Source: Streptomyces sp. LUP47B
GTDB taxonomy: Bacteria; Actinomycetota; Actinomycetes; Streptomycetales; Streptomycetaceae
Direction: 5' to 3'
Assembly (NCBI RefSeq): GCF_001746295.1
Contig: NZ_MJAH01000003.1
Span: 17,922 to 81,921 of the forward strand
DNA length: 64,000 nucleotides
The notes beneath the pieces were generated by a model that did no database searches, was not told the origin of the DNA, and saw only the letters and a program-made list of their open reading frames with translations. Positions 1 to 7,707 of the stretch are shown piece after piece (position 1 is the first letter of the stretch; the number at the start of each line of letters is the position of its first letter). Both the position numbers and the translations under genes were made by a program.

Positions 1-228
1 GCAGGCGGCGACGCCGGGGCCGGTGCGGGCGAGGAGGCCGGTGCCGGTGGCGACGCGAGCGCGAGCCCCGGTGAGGAGGCCGGCGCCGGTCAGGAAGTCG
101 GCGGCGAGCAGGCCGGCGGCGACGTGATCGGCGGCCAGGAGACCGGCAACGGCCAGGAGACCGGCAACGGCGCGGGCGATGCCGCCGGCGATGCTGCGGG
201 TGATGCCGCGGGTCAGACGCACAACTGA
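1..228 (+). CDS. 3' end of an unidentified Gly/Ala-rich protein (partial)
   Basis: The start of this gene lies outside the window; 75 codons and a TGA stop remain. The visible tail is low-complexity, almost only Gly, Ala, Glu, Asp, Gln and Asn, with short tandem units: GDAAGDAAGDAAG near the end and QETGNG twice before it. The frame was chosen because it is open from base 1 and gives this repetitive composition with G/C-rich third positions. No domain or membrane segment is visible, so no function can be assigned; it may be the disordered C-terminus of a surface or secreted protein. It is followed by a strong hairpin terminator at 360-389. Confidence 0.55.
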   Translation, partial: AGGDAGAGAGEEAGAGGDASASPGEEAGAGQEVGGEQAGGDVIGGQETGNGQETGNGAGDAAGDAAGDAAGQTHN

Positions 229-359
229 CCCCGTCGCTCTGACACCACACCCAGAACCGGCCGCGTCGGCAGCGGCCCACCCCCCCCACCCTCCGCTGCC
301 GACGCCGGCCCGCACGACCATCTCCCGGCCACACCGCGTTCCGGCCCGGGAGGTGCAAC

Positions 360-389
360 GGTCCGGCCCTCCGGCGGGAGGGCCGGACC
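360..389. terminator. Bidirectional hairpin terminator
   Basis: A perfect 13-bp inverted repeat (360-372 and 377-389) with a 4-base GGCG loop lies between the convergent partial gene (ends 228) and the leftward phosphatase gene (ends 438). There is no U-tract, which is usual for Streptomyces. The rest of 229-437 shows nothing else I can support. Confidence 0.8.
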
Positions 390-437
390 GGCGTGTCCGC
401 ACCGGGCGGGCCGTCGGCTCGCCGCCCGTGGCCCGTG

Positions 438-2576
438 TCAGTCCCGGGCCCGCAGCAACAGCAACGCCACGTCGTCGATCCGCTCCCGCGCGGCCGCGCT
501 GCGCCGGACGAGTTCGTCGGCCAGCTCCTCGAGCGGACGGTCACCGGCCTCGGCGAGTTGCCGTCCCAGATCGGCCAGCGCGTCCTCGATGTCGACACCG
601 GGGGACTCGATCAGTCCGTCGGTGTAGAGGGCGAGGACGGAACCGGGCGCGAGGTCCACCTCCGTCGTCGGGTAGACGGCCGAGCCGTCGATGCCCAGCA
701 GCGGGCCCCCGGCCAGGTCCAGTACCCGTACCCGGCCGTCCGGTCGCAGGAGCAGCGGGGGCGGATGCCCGGCCCGGGCCATGACGGCCCGCCCTTGTCG
801 CGGATCGAGCCGCAGATACAGGCAGCTGGCGAACAGCTCGGCGCCGAGGTCGATCAGCAGCCGGTTCGTCGAGCGCATGACCTCCGCCGGTGCCTGGCCG
901 ACGGTCGTGTACGCCCGTACCGCCGTCCGGATCTGCCCCATCAGCCCGGCCGCCGTCACGTTGTGTCCCTGCACGTCCCCGATGACCGCCGCCGCCGGCC
1001 CGCCCACCGGCACCAGGTCGTAGAAGTCGCCGCCGATGTCCATGCCCTGCGTGGCCGGCAGATAGCGGGCCGCCGCGTCGATGCCGGGCAGCGAAGGCAG
1101 GCTGTGCGGCAGCAGGGCCGCCTGCAGGCCGTGCGCCAGCTGGTGCTTGGCGTCGTACAGCACGGCCCGCTCCAGGGCCTGCGCGATCAGCCCGCCGAGA
1201 CTCGTCAGTACCGCCCGCTCGTCCGCGGGGAAGGGATGCCGTTCGGCGTAGGCCAGCACACAGGTGCCCACCGGACGCCCGGAGGCGATCAGCGGCAGAT
1301 AGGCCCAGGCCTCGAACCCGTCCGGGGTGGCGTGCCGCCTCGGATACAGGCGCTCCAACTGCTCCCGGGAGTCGAAGAACGCCGGCACCCCGGTGGTCAG
1401 GGCGTGCGTACCCGGCGTCGGTTCCGACAGCGGCAGCCCGTCGAACCGCTCCACGATCCGCGCGTCCGGATACCCGCGATGCCCGAGCACGCGCAGCCGG
1501 CCCGCCCGTGAACCGAGGACGACCAGTGCCCGGCTCCCCACCGCCGGGGCGATCTCGTCCGCCACCAGCTGCACCACGTCCTGCACACCCACCGCCTCGG
1601 TCAGCGCCCCGGCCAGGCTCAGCACCTGCGAGATCGTGACCAGCCGGGACGGTGAGTCCCCGGGCTGCGGACCGGACCGGTTCATCTCCGTCACCGCCCG
1701 GGCCCGGCTGACCCGGACGCTCAGCCCGGTCGTGCTCGGGTACAGCCGGAACGACAGCCAGTCCCCGGGCGGTCGCAGCGCCACGAACGACGTGCTCTGC
1801 TGGCTGAGCAGCGCGGCCCGGTAACGGTCCTCGTAGACCGGGTCGTTGAGCCAGGGCACCGCCGCCCACAGCTGCGAGCCCAGCAACTGGGAGGCCGTTA
1901 CACCGATCAGCTCGGCCGCCGCGGCGTTGGCGAAGGAGATCCGCCCGTGCAGATCGAGCGAACACAGTCCGTACGGCAGCCTCGCCACCATCCGCGCCGC
2001 CTCCACCGTGCCCAGCGTCCCGGCCGCGCTTCCGACCTGGGCCCCGCCCAGCAGATCCGGTTCGGTGTGCGGCGACAGGTTGTCCTCCACCGCCCGCTCC
2101 AGCCGCACCGCGAGCCGCCCGCAGGCCGCGATCAGATGGTCCCGCTCCCGGTCGGACAGGTCCGGCGGGTGCGAACCGGGCCAGGTCACGAAGACGGCGC
2201 CGTACACCTTGGACGAGGTCGCCACCGGCACCGCGGCCAGTGCGAAGGGATACGGCAGCACCACCGCGATCCGCGGATAGCGGCGTGCCATCTCGTGCTC
2301 GCCGCCCACCCACACCAGCCGCCGCTCCCGTACCGCCTCCGCGACCGGGATCGGCGCGCTCAGCCCCACCCGCTCCCAGGGCGCCGCGAACGCCCGCGGC
2401 AGGCCCGCCATCACCGACATCTCCAGCACGGGTTCGTCGGCGGCCAGGAGATACACCGCGCCGGAGTGGGCGTGCACCTCGTCCATCATCGACGCCAGCG
2501 CGAGGGAGAGCAGTGGCCGTCCCACCCGGGTCCGTGCGCTCGCCGGCGCCTGGGCGGACCTGTGCCCGTCGGACAC
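438..2576 (-). CDS. GAF-PAS-GAF sensor protein with SpoIIE-type PP2C phosphatase domain
   Basis: A soluble multi-domain sensor phosphatase of about 712 residues. In order I see a GAF-like domain (about 25-170), a PAS domain (about 195-290), a second GAF domain (about 310-470) and a C-terminal SpoIIE/RsbU-type PP2C domain. The PP2C metal-binding motifs GGDFYDL (near residue 515), GDVQGH, YTDGLIES and DDVALLLL are all present. Family members dephosphorylate anti-anti-sigma factors in partner-switching cascades; the target here is unknown. A GTG at 2583-2585 is possible, but the GTG at 2574-2576 sits 8 nt after AGGAGG and is preferred. The gene diverges from ramR and shares its 345-bp upstream region. 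Confidence 0.9.
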   Translation of the reverse strand: MSDGHRSAQAPASARTRVGRPLLSLALASMMDEVHAHSGAVYLLAADEPVLEMSVMAGLPRAFAAPWERVGLSAPIPVAEAVRERRLVWVGGEHEMARRYPRIAVVLPYPFALAAVPVATSSKVYGAVFVTWPGSHPPDLSDRERDHLIAACGRLAVRLERAVEDNLSPHTEPDLLGGAQVGSAAGTLGTVEAARMVARLPYGLCSLDLHGRISFANAAAAELIGVTASQLLGSQLWAAVPWLNDPVYEDRYRAALLSQQSTSFVALRPPGDWLSFRLYPSTTGLSVRVSRARAVTEMNRSGPQPGDSPSRLVTISQVLSLAGALTEAVGVQDVVQLVADEIAPAVGSRALVVLGSRAGRLRVLGHRGYPDARIVERFDGLPLSEPTPGTHALTTGVPAFFDSREQLERLYPRRHATPDGFEAWAYLPLIASGRPVGTCVLAYAERHPFPADERAVLTSLGGLIAQALERAVLYDAKHQLAHGLQAALLPHSLPSLPGIDAAARYLPATQGMDIGGDFYDLVPVGGPAAAVIGDVQGHNVTAAGLMGQIRTAVRAYTTVGQAPAEVMRSTNRLLIDLGAELFASCLYLRLDPRQGRAVMARAGHPPPLLLRPDGRVRVLDLAGGPLLGIDGSAVYPTTEVDLAPGSVLALYTDGLIESPGVDIEDALADLGRQLAEAGDRPLEELADELVRRSAAARERIDDVALLLLRARD

Positions 2577-2693
2577 GCCGACCACCTCCTCGCACGGGCG
2601 CGTCCCGCAAGGGGCGCGGGCCGCTGTCGCGTGCCGGGCCCCCAGGGATCAAATCTCCCCCCTCACGGCGGGTCCCGCACGGCGAGCCTTCCC

Positions 2694-2721
2694 TCGCGCG
2701 GGCACACGGCTGCCCGCGCGA
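2694..2721. promoter_or_regulatory. Inverted repeat in the phosphatase/ramR divergent promoter region
   Basis: A perfect 11-bp inverted repeat (2694-2704 and 2711-2721, 6-base spacer) lies in the 345-bp intergenic region 2577-2921 that serves both the leftward phosphatase and rightward ramR. It could be a binding site for a dimeric regulator or a hairpin in a leader transcript. No other confident element was seen in this stretch. Confidence 0.35.
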
Positions 2722-2921
2722 CGGCGAGAACGACCGCGTACCCCCTCGGCCCCGGGCCATGCCCCCTCAGTGGAAGCGCGCGGCTGCACACGGGCGCCCT
2801 CTATGCGCCCCCGCGCACCCTGATGGCCAGTTCTTCGCGCCCGAGGGCGGTCCAGGACCCGAACAATGGGGCACGCGTTCATGCCACGGAAACAAGTACA
2901 GCGAGTCGAGGGGGACGAGCA

Positions 2922-3533
2922 GTGATCCGGGTGCTTCTGGTGCACGACGCGTGTCTGGTGAGATCGGCCCTGGCGGAGTGGCTGCGCCGGGAACCGGACC
3001 TCGGGGTGTTCGACACCCCGTGGCACACCGCGCCCGGCCGGCTGCGAGCGGTACGTCCCGACGTCTGCGCGGCCGACCTCGACTGCTCCGACGCGTACGG
3101 CATCCCGCCGCTGGGCGAGTTGTCCGTGTGTGAGCCGGACCGGAGTCCGCCGCGCCTTCTCGTGATGGCCAGCGCCAACCGGCCGGGGCTGCTGAAACGG
3201 GCCGTCGAGGCGGGGGCGCTCGGGTACGTCGACAAGGAGGGGGCGGCACCGGAGCGGCTCGCGCGCGGGATCCGGCGGGTCGCCGAAGGGAAACGTTTCG
3301 TCGACGACTCGCTGGGCTTCGGTTTCCTCCAGGCCGCCGAGATGCCGCTGACCAGACGGGAGCTGAGCGTGTTATCCCTCGCGGCCGAGGGGGCCTCCAT
3401 CGCGGAGATCGCGGGAAGCCTGTGCCTGTCCCACGGGACCGTGCGCAACTACATGGCCGCGATCACCCGCAAGACCGGGGCCCGCAACCGCATCGACGCG
3501 ATCCGGATCTCCCAGGGGCAGGGCTGGCTCTGA
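2922..3533 (+). CDS. ramR: RamR/AmfR-like response regulator, activator of the ram lanthipeptide operon
   Basis: A 203-residue NarL/LuxR-type regulator. The receiver domain is residues 1-120: acidic cluster VLLVHDA near the N-terminus, a candidate phospho-acceptor Asp in AADLD, and DKEG at the switch-Lys position. The LuxR helix-turn-helix occupies about 145-200 (SIAEIAGSLCLSHGTVRNYM). The GTG start at 2922 follows GAGGGGGA. RamR/AmfR proteins activate the ramCSAB operon that makes SapB-type surfactant peptides for aerial growth, and the converging ramCSAB genes support this assignment. Codon 151 (3372-3374) is TTA, the only in-frame TTA I found in the window, so translation should depend on the bldA leucyl-tRNA. 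The last 162 nt overlap ramB on the other strand. Confidence 0.9.
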   Translation: MIRVLLVHDACLVRSALAEWLRREPDLGVFDTPWHTAPGRLRAVRPDVCAADLDCSDAYGIPPLGELSVCEPDRSPPRLLVMASANRPGLLKRAVEAGALGYVDKEGAAPERLARGIRRVAEGKRFVDDSLGFGFLQAAEMPLTRRELSVLSLAAEGASIAEIAGSLCLSHGTVRNYMAAITRKTGARNRIDAIRISQGQGWL

Positions 3534-5663
3534 CCGCTTCGGGGCGACGGCCGTCCACCCGCCCACGAGTTCGCGGTACGCCGGCGAGTCGCGCACCAAC
3601 TCCTCGTGGGTGCCGTACGCCGTGCGCGGGCCGTCCATCAGCAGCACGCGCCCGGCGCGGCGGGCGGAGCTGATCCGGTGGGCGACGACGACCAGTGTGG
3701 TGCCCGGCCGGCTCGCGAAGGCCCGCTCGGCGCGTTCCTCGGCCCTGGGGTCGAGGTGGCAGGTGGCCTCGTCGAGCAGGACGAGGGGGGCGTACGACAG
3801 GTAGGCCCGGGTCAGCGCGACGAGCTGCCGCTCACCGGCGGAGAGGGCGGCCGGGTCGACGGTCGCCCGGGTTCCGCCGAGGGCTTCGAGCAGCGGGGTG
3901 AGCCCGACCGCCCCGGCCGCCGCGAGCAGCTCGGGCTCGGGCACCGGATCCGGCCGCAGGTGTCCGAGGTTCTCGGCGAGGGTGCCGGTGTGGACGTAGG
4001 CCTCCTGCGGGATCAGCACACGCAGCGCGGCGGCGTCGGGGGAGGGGACGGGAAGCCCGCAGAGCAGGATCCGGCCGCCGGTGGGGTGGAGAAGCCCTGC
4101 GATGAGGGCCGTGAGGGTGGACTTCCCGATCCCGCTGGGGCCTACGACGGCCAGGTGGGCGCCGGCCGGGACGTCGAGGTCGAGCCGGTCGACGACGGGG
4201 GTGGCGGCGGGGCCGTAGGCGAAGGAGACGGAGGCGAGGGAGAGGGCGGGGGCGCGGTCCGTCGGGTGCGGTGCGGTGCGGTGGGTGGGGCCGGTGTCGA
4301 AGTCGGGGGCTGCGTGTGCGGCGGCCTCGGTGGGGCCGGTTTCGCACCCGTGGTCCGCCGCCCGAGCCCGGGCGTGCGGGACGAGGCGGTGGCCCGGCTC
4401 GGCGGTCCTCGCGTCGGCGAGGCCGTCGTCGGTCTCGGCGCCGCGCGCGTCCGACTCCGCGGGAGCGCTTGCGGTGGCGGTGAGGTCGTCGGCCAGGGGG
4501 TGCGTTTCGCTGCCCGGGCCGGTGGTGCGGGGGTGGTTGGGCTGAGGGTTGGTGTCGTGTGATTTCGTCCGTGCGGGCGTCTGCTTGGTGGCCGTGTGCG
4601 GCTCGGTCGTAGTGCTTGCGGTGGCGGTGAGGTTGTGGGCCGTGGGGTGCGTTTCGCTGCCCGGGCCGGTGGTGTGGGTGTGGTTGGGCTGAGGGTTGGT
4701 GTCGTGTGATCCCGTTCGTGCGGTCGACTCCTCGGTGGTCGGCTCGCGGACCAATCGTCGTAGGACCACCACCAGCCGGGATCCGCTCGTTCCCAGCCCG
4801 TGGACCAGGTTGCGCAGGGCGGGGAGCAGGGACTGGGTGACGTAGGCGAGGGCGCCGACCAGGGCGCCCGCGGTGATGCCCCGGGCCAGGAGCCAGGGCG
4901 CGCAGGCGAGGAGGAGGAGGATCGGGAGCTGGCCGCCGAGGGCGAGGGAGACCACGCGCAGGACGGACCAGCGGGCGAGGGAGTACGCGGCCCGCTGCTC
5001 GGTGTCGACAAGTCGGCCCATGTCGGCGGCGACCCGGTCCTCCGCACCGGCCGCCGTGATGTCCCGCAGCCCCGGGCAGACCCTGCCGAGACCCTCGGCC
5101 AGAGCCTCGTCGGCGACGAGGAACTCCTCCTGGCGGCGGGCCAGGGGACGCAGCGTGGCCGCGAACAGACCCAGTCCCGCGGCGAGCGGCGGCACTACGA
5201 CCAGCAGGAGCAGCGGGTCGAGCGAGGCCAGTCCGACGACGGCCCCGGCGGCCGTGAACACGAACGAACGCGACACCATCACCAGCCCGGCGAACGTGTC
5301 GCGCGCGATCTCCACCTGCTGGGTCAGCCCGGACAGCGCCCCCGCGTCCGCCTCCCGCACCCCGCGCTCGACCACCCGCCCGACCAGGACGTCCCGCAGC
5401 GGCTCGACCAACGCGGCGACGGCGGCGTACACCCGTACCGTCCCCCAGGCGCCCACCAGCACCCCGATCCCGGCCACCCCGAGCCACGCGAGTCCGGTGC
5501 CGGGCCGTCCGGCCAGAAACCCCTCGTCCAGGGCGCGGGCGGGCGCGTACCCGGTGAGGAAGGTCTGCCCGGTCTCCAGCACGGACCAGCCACCGAGCCG
5601 GACGAGAACCCGCCACCGGGCCCGCAGGAACCGCAGACCGCGCGCGTACATCCCGTCGGTCAC
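3372..5663 (-). CDS. ramB: RamB-type ABC transporter (permease-ATPase half-transporter) for the ram lanthipeptide
   Basis: A membrane exporter half-subunit: transmembrane region about 1-305, ATPase about 470-700. Walker A is GPSGIGKST (near 511), the signature is LSAGERQ rather than LSGGQ, and Walker B is LVLLDEAT. Its partner should be RamA, and the cargo the RamS-derived peptide. Two oddities stand out. Residues 306-470 form a long Thr/His/Pro-rich linker with two copies of a repeat. The frame also continues past the usual end of the family for about 55 codons, antisense to ramR, before reaching TAA at 3374-3372. The GTG at 5663 was chosen because GGAGG lies 9 nt upstream; ATG at 5651 is an alternative. 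It follows ramA by 58 nt in the same operon. Confidence 0.88.
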   Translation of the reverse strand: MTDGMYARGLRFLRARWRVLVRLGGWSVLETGQTFLTGYAPARALDEGFLAGRPGTGLAWLGVAGIGVLVGAWGTVRVYAAVAALVEPLRDVLVGRVVERGVREADAGALSGLTQQVEIARDTFAGLVMVSRSFVFTAAGAVVGLASLDPLLLLVVVPPLAAGLGLFAATLRPLARRQEEFLVADEALAEGLGRVCPGLRDITAAGAEDRVAADMGRLVDTEQRAAYSLARWSVLRVVSLALGGQLPILLLLACAPWLLARGITAGALVGALAYVTQSLLPALRNLVHGLGTSGSRLVVVLRRLVREPTTEESTARTGSHDTNPQPNHTHTTGPGSETHPTAHNLTATASTTTEPHTATKQTPARTKSHDTNPQPNHPRTTGPGSETHPLADDLTATASAPAESDARGAETDDGLADARTAEPGHRLVPHARARAADHGCETGPTEAAAHAAPDFDTGPTHRTAPHPTDRAPALSLASVSFAYGPAATPVVDRLDLDVPAGAHLAVVGPSGIGKSTLTALIAGLLHPTGGRILLCGLPVPSPDAAALRVLIPQEAYVHTGTLAENLGHLRPDPVPEPELLAAAGAVGLTPLLEALGGTRATVDPAALSAGERQLVALTRAYLSYAPLVLLDEATCHLDPRAEERAERAFASRPGTTLVVVAHRISSARRAGRVLLMDGPRTAYGTHEELVRDSPAYRELVGGWTAVAPKRSEPALPLGDPDRVDAVAGPGLAGDRGHVVAHGPVGQAQASRDLRDGGPLGREG
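4467..4730. repeat. Two copies of a 147-bp-period direct repeat inside ramB
   Basis: Copies begin at about 4467 and 4614 and share roughly 100 bp of near-identity (about 4467-4563 and 4614-4710), with weaker similarity beyond. They encode two nearly identical stretches of the ramB linker, each containing SHDTNPQPNH and TGPGSETHP. The period is a multiple of three, so the reading frame is kept. This is a tandem in-frame duplication in a low-complexity coding region, not a CRISPR array. Confidence 0.85.
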
Positions 5664-5721
5664 GGTGCCCTGCCTCCGTCGGCCCGCCCGCCTCGGGCGC
5701 GGCACCATGGCGATCCGTGGC

Positions 5722-7443
5722 TCATGACGGCCCCCGTTCCACGCTGTCCGCCCCCTCCGGTCCGCTCCCGAACACCGCCCGGTACTCCGCCAGGCGCCAC
5801 AACTCCTCGTGCGGCCCCACCGCCCGCACCCGCCCTCCGTCCAGCCAGGCCACCGCATCCGCTCGGGCCGCCGTGGCGGTGCGGTGGGCGACGAGCAGGC
5901 GGGTGCCGCCGGCCCCGCCGTTCACCAGCGCCTCGGCGATACGGGCCTCCGTCACCGTGTCGAGGCTGGAGAGGGCGTCGTCGAGGATGAGCAGGCGGCC
6001 GCCGTGCGCGAACGCCCGGGCGAGACCGAGCCGTTGGGACTCCCCGCCGGAGCGTGGGGCGTCGGCGACGAGGGTGTCGTAACCGTGGGGCAGCCGGCGC
6101 ACGAAGTCGTCCGCGTGGGCCGTGCGGGCGGCCTCCCGGACCCGGGCGGGGGAGGGGGACCGGAGTGCGAGGCCGATCTCCTCCTCGACGGTGCCGCCGA
6201 GCAGAGCGGGACGTTCGAAGGCGTACCCGATCGAACGGCGCAGTTCGTCGTGGGTGAGCTCGCGCAGCGGCACCCCGTCGAGCAGGACCTCCCCGGCGTC
6301 CGGTTCGGCGAGCCGCCCGGCGACCGCGGCGAGCAGGGACTTGCCCGCCCCCGACCGGCCCACCACCGCGAGCGTCGTGCCGCCCGGTACGACGAGGTCG
6401 ACCCCGTCGAGCACGGCACGTGCGCCGCGCAGGGCGGTGACGCCGCGCAGTTCCAGCCGCCCAGGACCGGGCGGCAGCCGGCGTTCGCCGTGTCCGGCGG
6501 GGGACTCCGCGAGCACCTCGTCCAGACGTCCCGTCGCTGCCCGGGCCCTGGCCAGGCCTGCGAGTTGTCCCACCAGGACGCCGACCCCGGTGGCGAGGAC
6601 CGCGTACCGGGACGCGGCGAGGACCTCGCCCACCGTGATCCGGTGCCGGGCGAGCAGCACTCCGGCCACGGCGACGACACCGAGCTGGAGCAGCGGGGCC
6701 ACGGCGACGGACTGGCCCGAGGCCCGGCCCTGTACCTGCCACATGCGGTGACCGGCCTCGGACAGCTCGGGCAGCGGACGCAGGATGCGGGCCGTCTCCC
6801 GGTCCTCCGTCCCCGCGGCCCGGATGGTGCGGTGTCCGCCGACGGCCTCCGAGAGCGCCTGCGCGATCCGGCCCTGCACCTCCTGGTAGCGCGTCACGCA
6901 CTCCCGGGTGTCACGGGCGAAGGCGCGCAGCAGCAGGGCGAGCACCGGCGCTCCGGCCAGGTACACGGCCGCGAGCCAGGGCGAGACGAGGCCGAGGGCC
7001 ACGACGGCGCCGACCGGTCCGGCGAGTGCGGCGAGCAGTGCCGCGCGGGCGGTCGGCGCCGTGCCGGCCTGCGCGGCGTTGCCGACGAGGCGGGCGACGA
7101 GGTCACCGGGCCCGAAGCGGGCGGTGGCGCGCGGGCCGACGGCCAGGACGTGTCCGGTGAGGCGACGGCGCAGCCAGGCGGTGGTGCGGGCGTCGACGGT
7201 GCCGCCGAGGACGGTCTCCGCCACGTCGAGCAGGGCGATGAGGAGGACCAGCGCGGCGCAGTACAGCACCCAGCGGGTCGCCGGTGCCTGTGCGAGCAGG
7301 AGGTCCAGGGTGCGGCCGAGAGCGGCCGGCAGCAGCAGTCCGGCGCCGGTCGCGGCCGTGCTCACCAGGCACAGGAGCAGACAGCGCGCGGGGGCCGGGC
7401 CCAGGAGGCCGGGTGTGGTGGGCGGCGCGGGGCGAGTCGTCAT
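5722..7443 (-). CDS. ramA: RamA-type ABC transporter (permease-ATPase half-transporter)
   Basis: A 573-residue ABC exporter half-subunit, with six expected transmembrane segments in the first 300 residues and the ATPase in about 320-573. Walker A is VVGRSGAGKS, the signature region is SGGESQRLGLARA and Walker B is LLILDDALS. It should pair with RamB to export the mature RamS peptide. The ATG at 7443 is chosen over the upstream start at 7515 because GGAAGG lies 7 nt before it and the upstream extension is not hydrophobic or conserved-looking. That GGAAGG is partly inside a hairpin (7453-7470), so ramA translation may be damped relative to ramS. Confidence 0.9.
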   Translation of the reverse strand: MTTRPAPPTTPGLLGPAPARCLLLCLVSTAATGAGLLLPAALGRTLDLLLAQAPATRWVLYCAALVLLIALLDVAETVLGGTVDARTTAWLRRRLTGHVLAVGPRATARFGPGDLVARLVGNAAQAGTAPTARAALLAALAGPVGAVVALGLVSPWLAAVYLAGAPVLALLLRAFARDTRECVTRYQEVQGRIAQALSEAVGGHRTIRAAGTEDRETARILRPLPELSEAGHRMWQVQGRASGQSVAVAPLLQLGVVAVAGVLLARHRITVGEVLAASRYAVLATGVGVLVGQLAGLARARAATGRLDEVLAESPAGHGERRLPPGPGRLELRGVTALRGARAVLDGVDLVVPGGTTLAVVGRSGAGKSLLAAVAGRLAEPDAGEVLLDGVPLRELTHDELRRSIGYAFERPALLGGTVEEEIGLALRSPSPARVREAARTAHADDFVRRLPHGYDTLVADAPRSGGESQRLGLARAFAHGGRLLILDDALSSLDTVTEARIAEALVNGGAGGTRLLVAHRTATAARADAVAWLDGGRVRAVGPHEELWRLAEYRAVFGSGPEGADSVERGPS

Positions 7444-7452
7444 ACGGCGGCC

Positions 7453-7470
7453 TTCCGCAGATGTGCGGAA
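7453..7470 (-). promoter_or_regulatory. Hairpin sequestering the ramA ribosome-binding site
   Basis: A perfect 7-bp inverted repeat (7453-7459 and 7464-7470, loop of 4). The arm nearest the start of ramA contains GGAA of the GGAAGG Shine-Dalgarno sequence (7451-7456). Folding would occlude ribosome binding for ramA. That it controls expression is inference. Confidence 0.55.
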
Positions 7471-7472
7471 CC

Positions 7473-7509
7473 CCGGGCGGCCCCTCCCTCGCGGGAGTGG
7501 ACCGCCCGG
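7473..7509 (-). terminator. ramS-ramA intercistronic hairpin (attenuator-like)
   Basis: A long stem: 7473-7488 pairs with 7493-7509, loop TCGC, with one mismatch and one bulged base. It sits directly between the ramS stop and the ramA start. It resembles a factor-independent terminator without U-tract and probably reduces read-through into ramAB. That would give an excess of precursor-peptide transcript over transporter transcript. Confidence 0.7.
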
Positions 7510-7531
7510 AGTCATGGGCGCACGATGGCTG

Positions 7532-7648
7532 TCAGAGACAGAGCGTGACGCTCGCCGCGCTGACGCAGGACAGCAGGCTCAGGGTGCTGTTGCCGCCGCC
7601 GCCGGTGTGCTCGTCGGACTCCATCGTCTGCAGGTCGAGAAGTGCCAT
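7532..7648 (-). CDS. ramS: RamS/AmfS-like class III lanthipeptide precursor (38 aa)
   Basis: A 38-codon gene directly between ramC and ramA. The peptide starts MALLDLQ, matching the conserved leader motif of AmfS/RamS, and has a Gly4 run at residues 16-19. The core begins near residue 20 and holds two copies of Ser-x2-Ser-x3-Cys: S21/S24/C28 and S30/S33/C37. This is the pattern that class III synthetases convert into labionin or lanthionine-type rings. ATG at 7646-7648 is preceded by AAAGGAAA at good spacing. The mature product should be a SapB-like amphiphile that lowers surface tension for aerial hyphae. Assignment rests on the motif and perfect synteny. Confidence 0.93.
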   Translation of the reverse strand: MALLDLQTMESDEHTGGGGNSTLSLLSCVSAASVTLCL

Positions 7649-7707
7649 CTCGGTTTCCTTTCTTCGGTGTCGTCCACCCGTGGGGACGGGGTTGGGTCAC
7701 GGCTCCG

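Noticed and set aside
541..2760. A 739-codon minus-strand open frame overlapping the phosphatase gene
   Set aside because: It is an Arg/Gly/Ala-rich out-of-frame shadow of the real phosphatase gene, without domain motifs; such long shadows are expected at this G+C.
4467..4730. Repeats in ramB considered as a CRISPR-like array
   Set aside because: Only two units, 147-bp period, in-frame and protein-coding, with no cas genes nearby.
5660..5725. ramB start by overlap with the ramA stop (ATGA at 5725-5722)
   Set aside because: That ATG is in a different frame and gives a 22-residue peptide; the ramB frame starts at GTG 5663 with a proper ribosome site.
5809..7548. A 579-codon plus-strand open frame opposite ramA
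   Set aside because: Shadow of ramA; it would also run through the ramS-ramA hairpins and into ramS antisense.
7512..7700. A 62-codon minus-strand frame covering ramS
   Set aside because: Arg-rich out-of-frame reading; the 38-codon frame within it carries the conserved leader and ring motifs.
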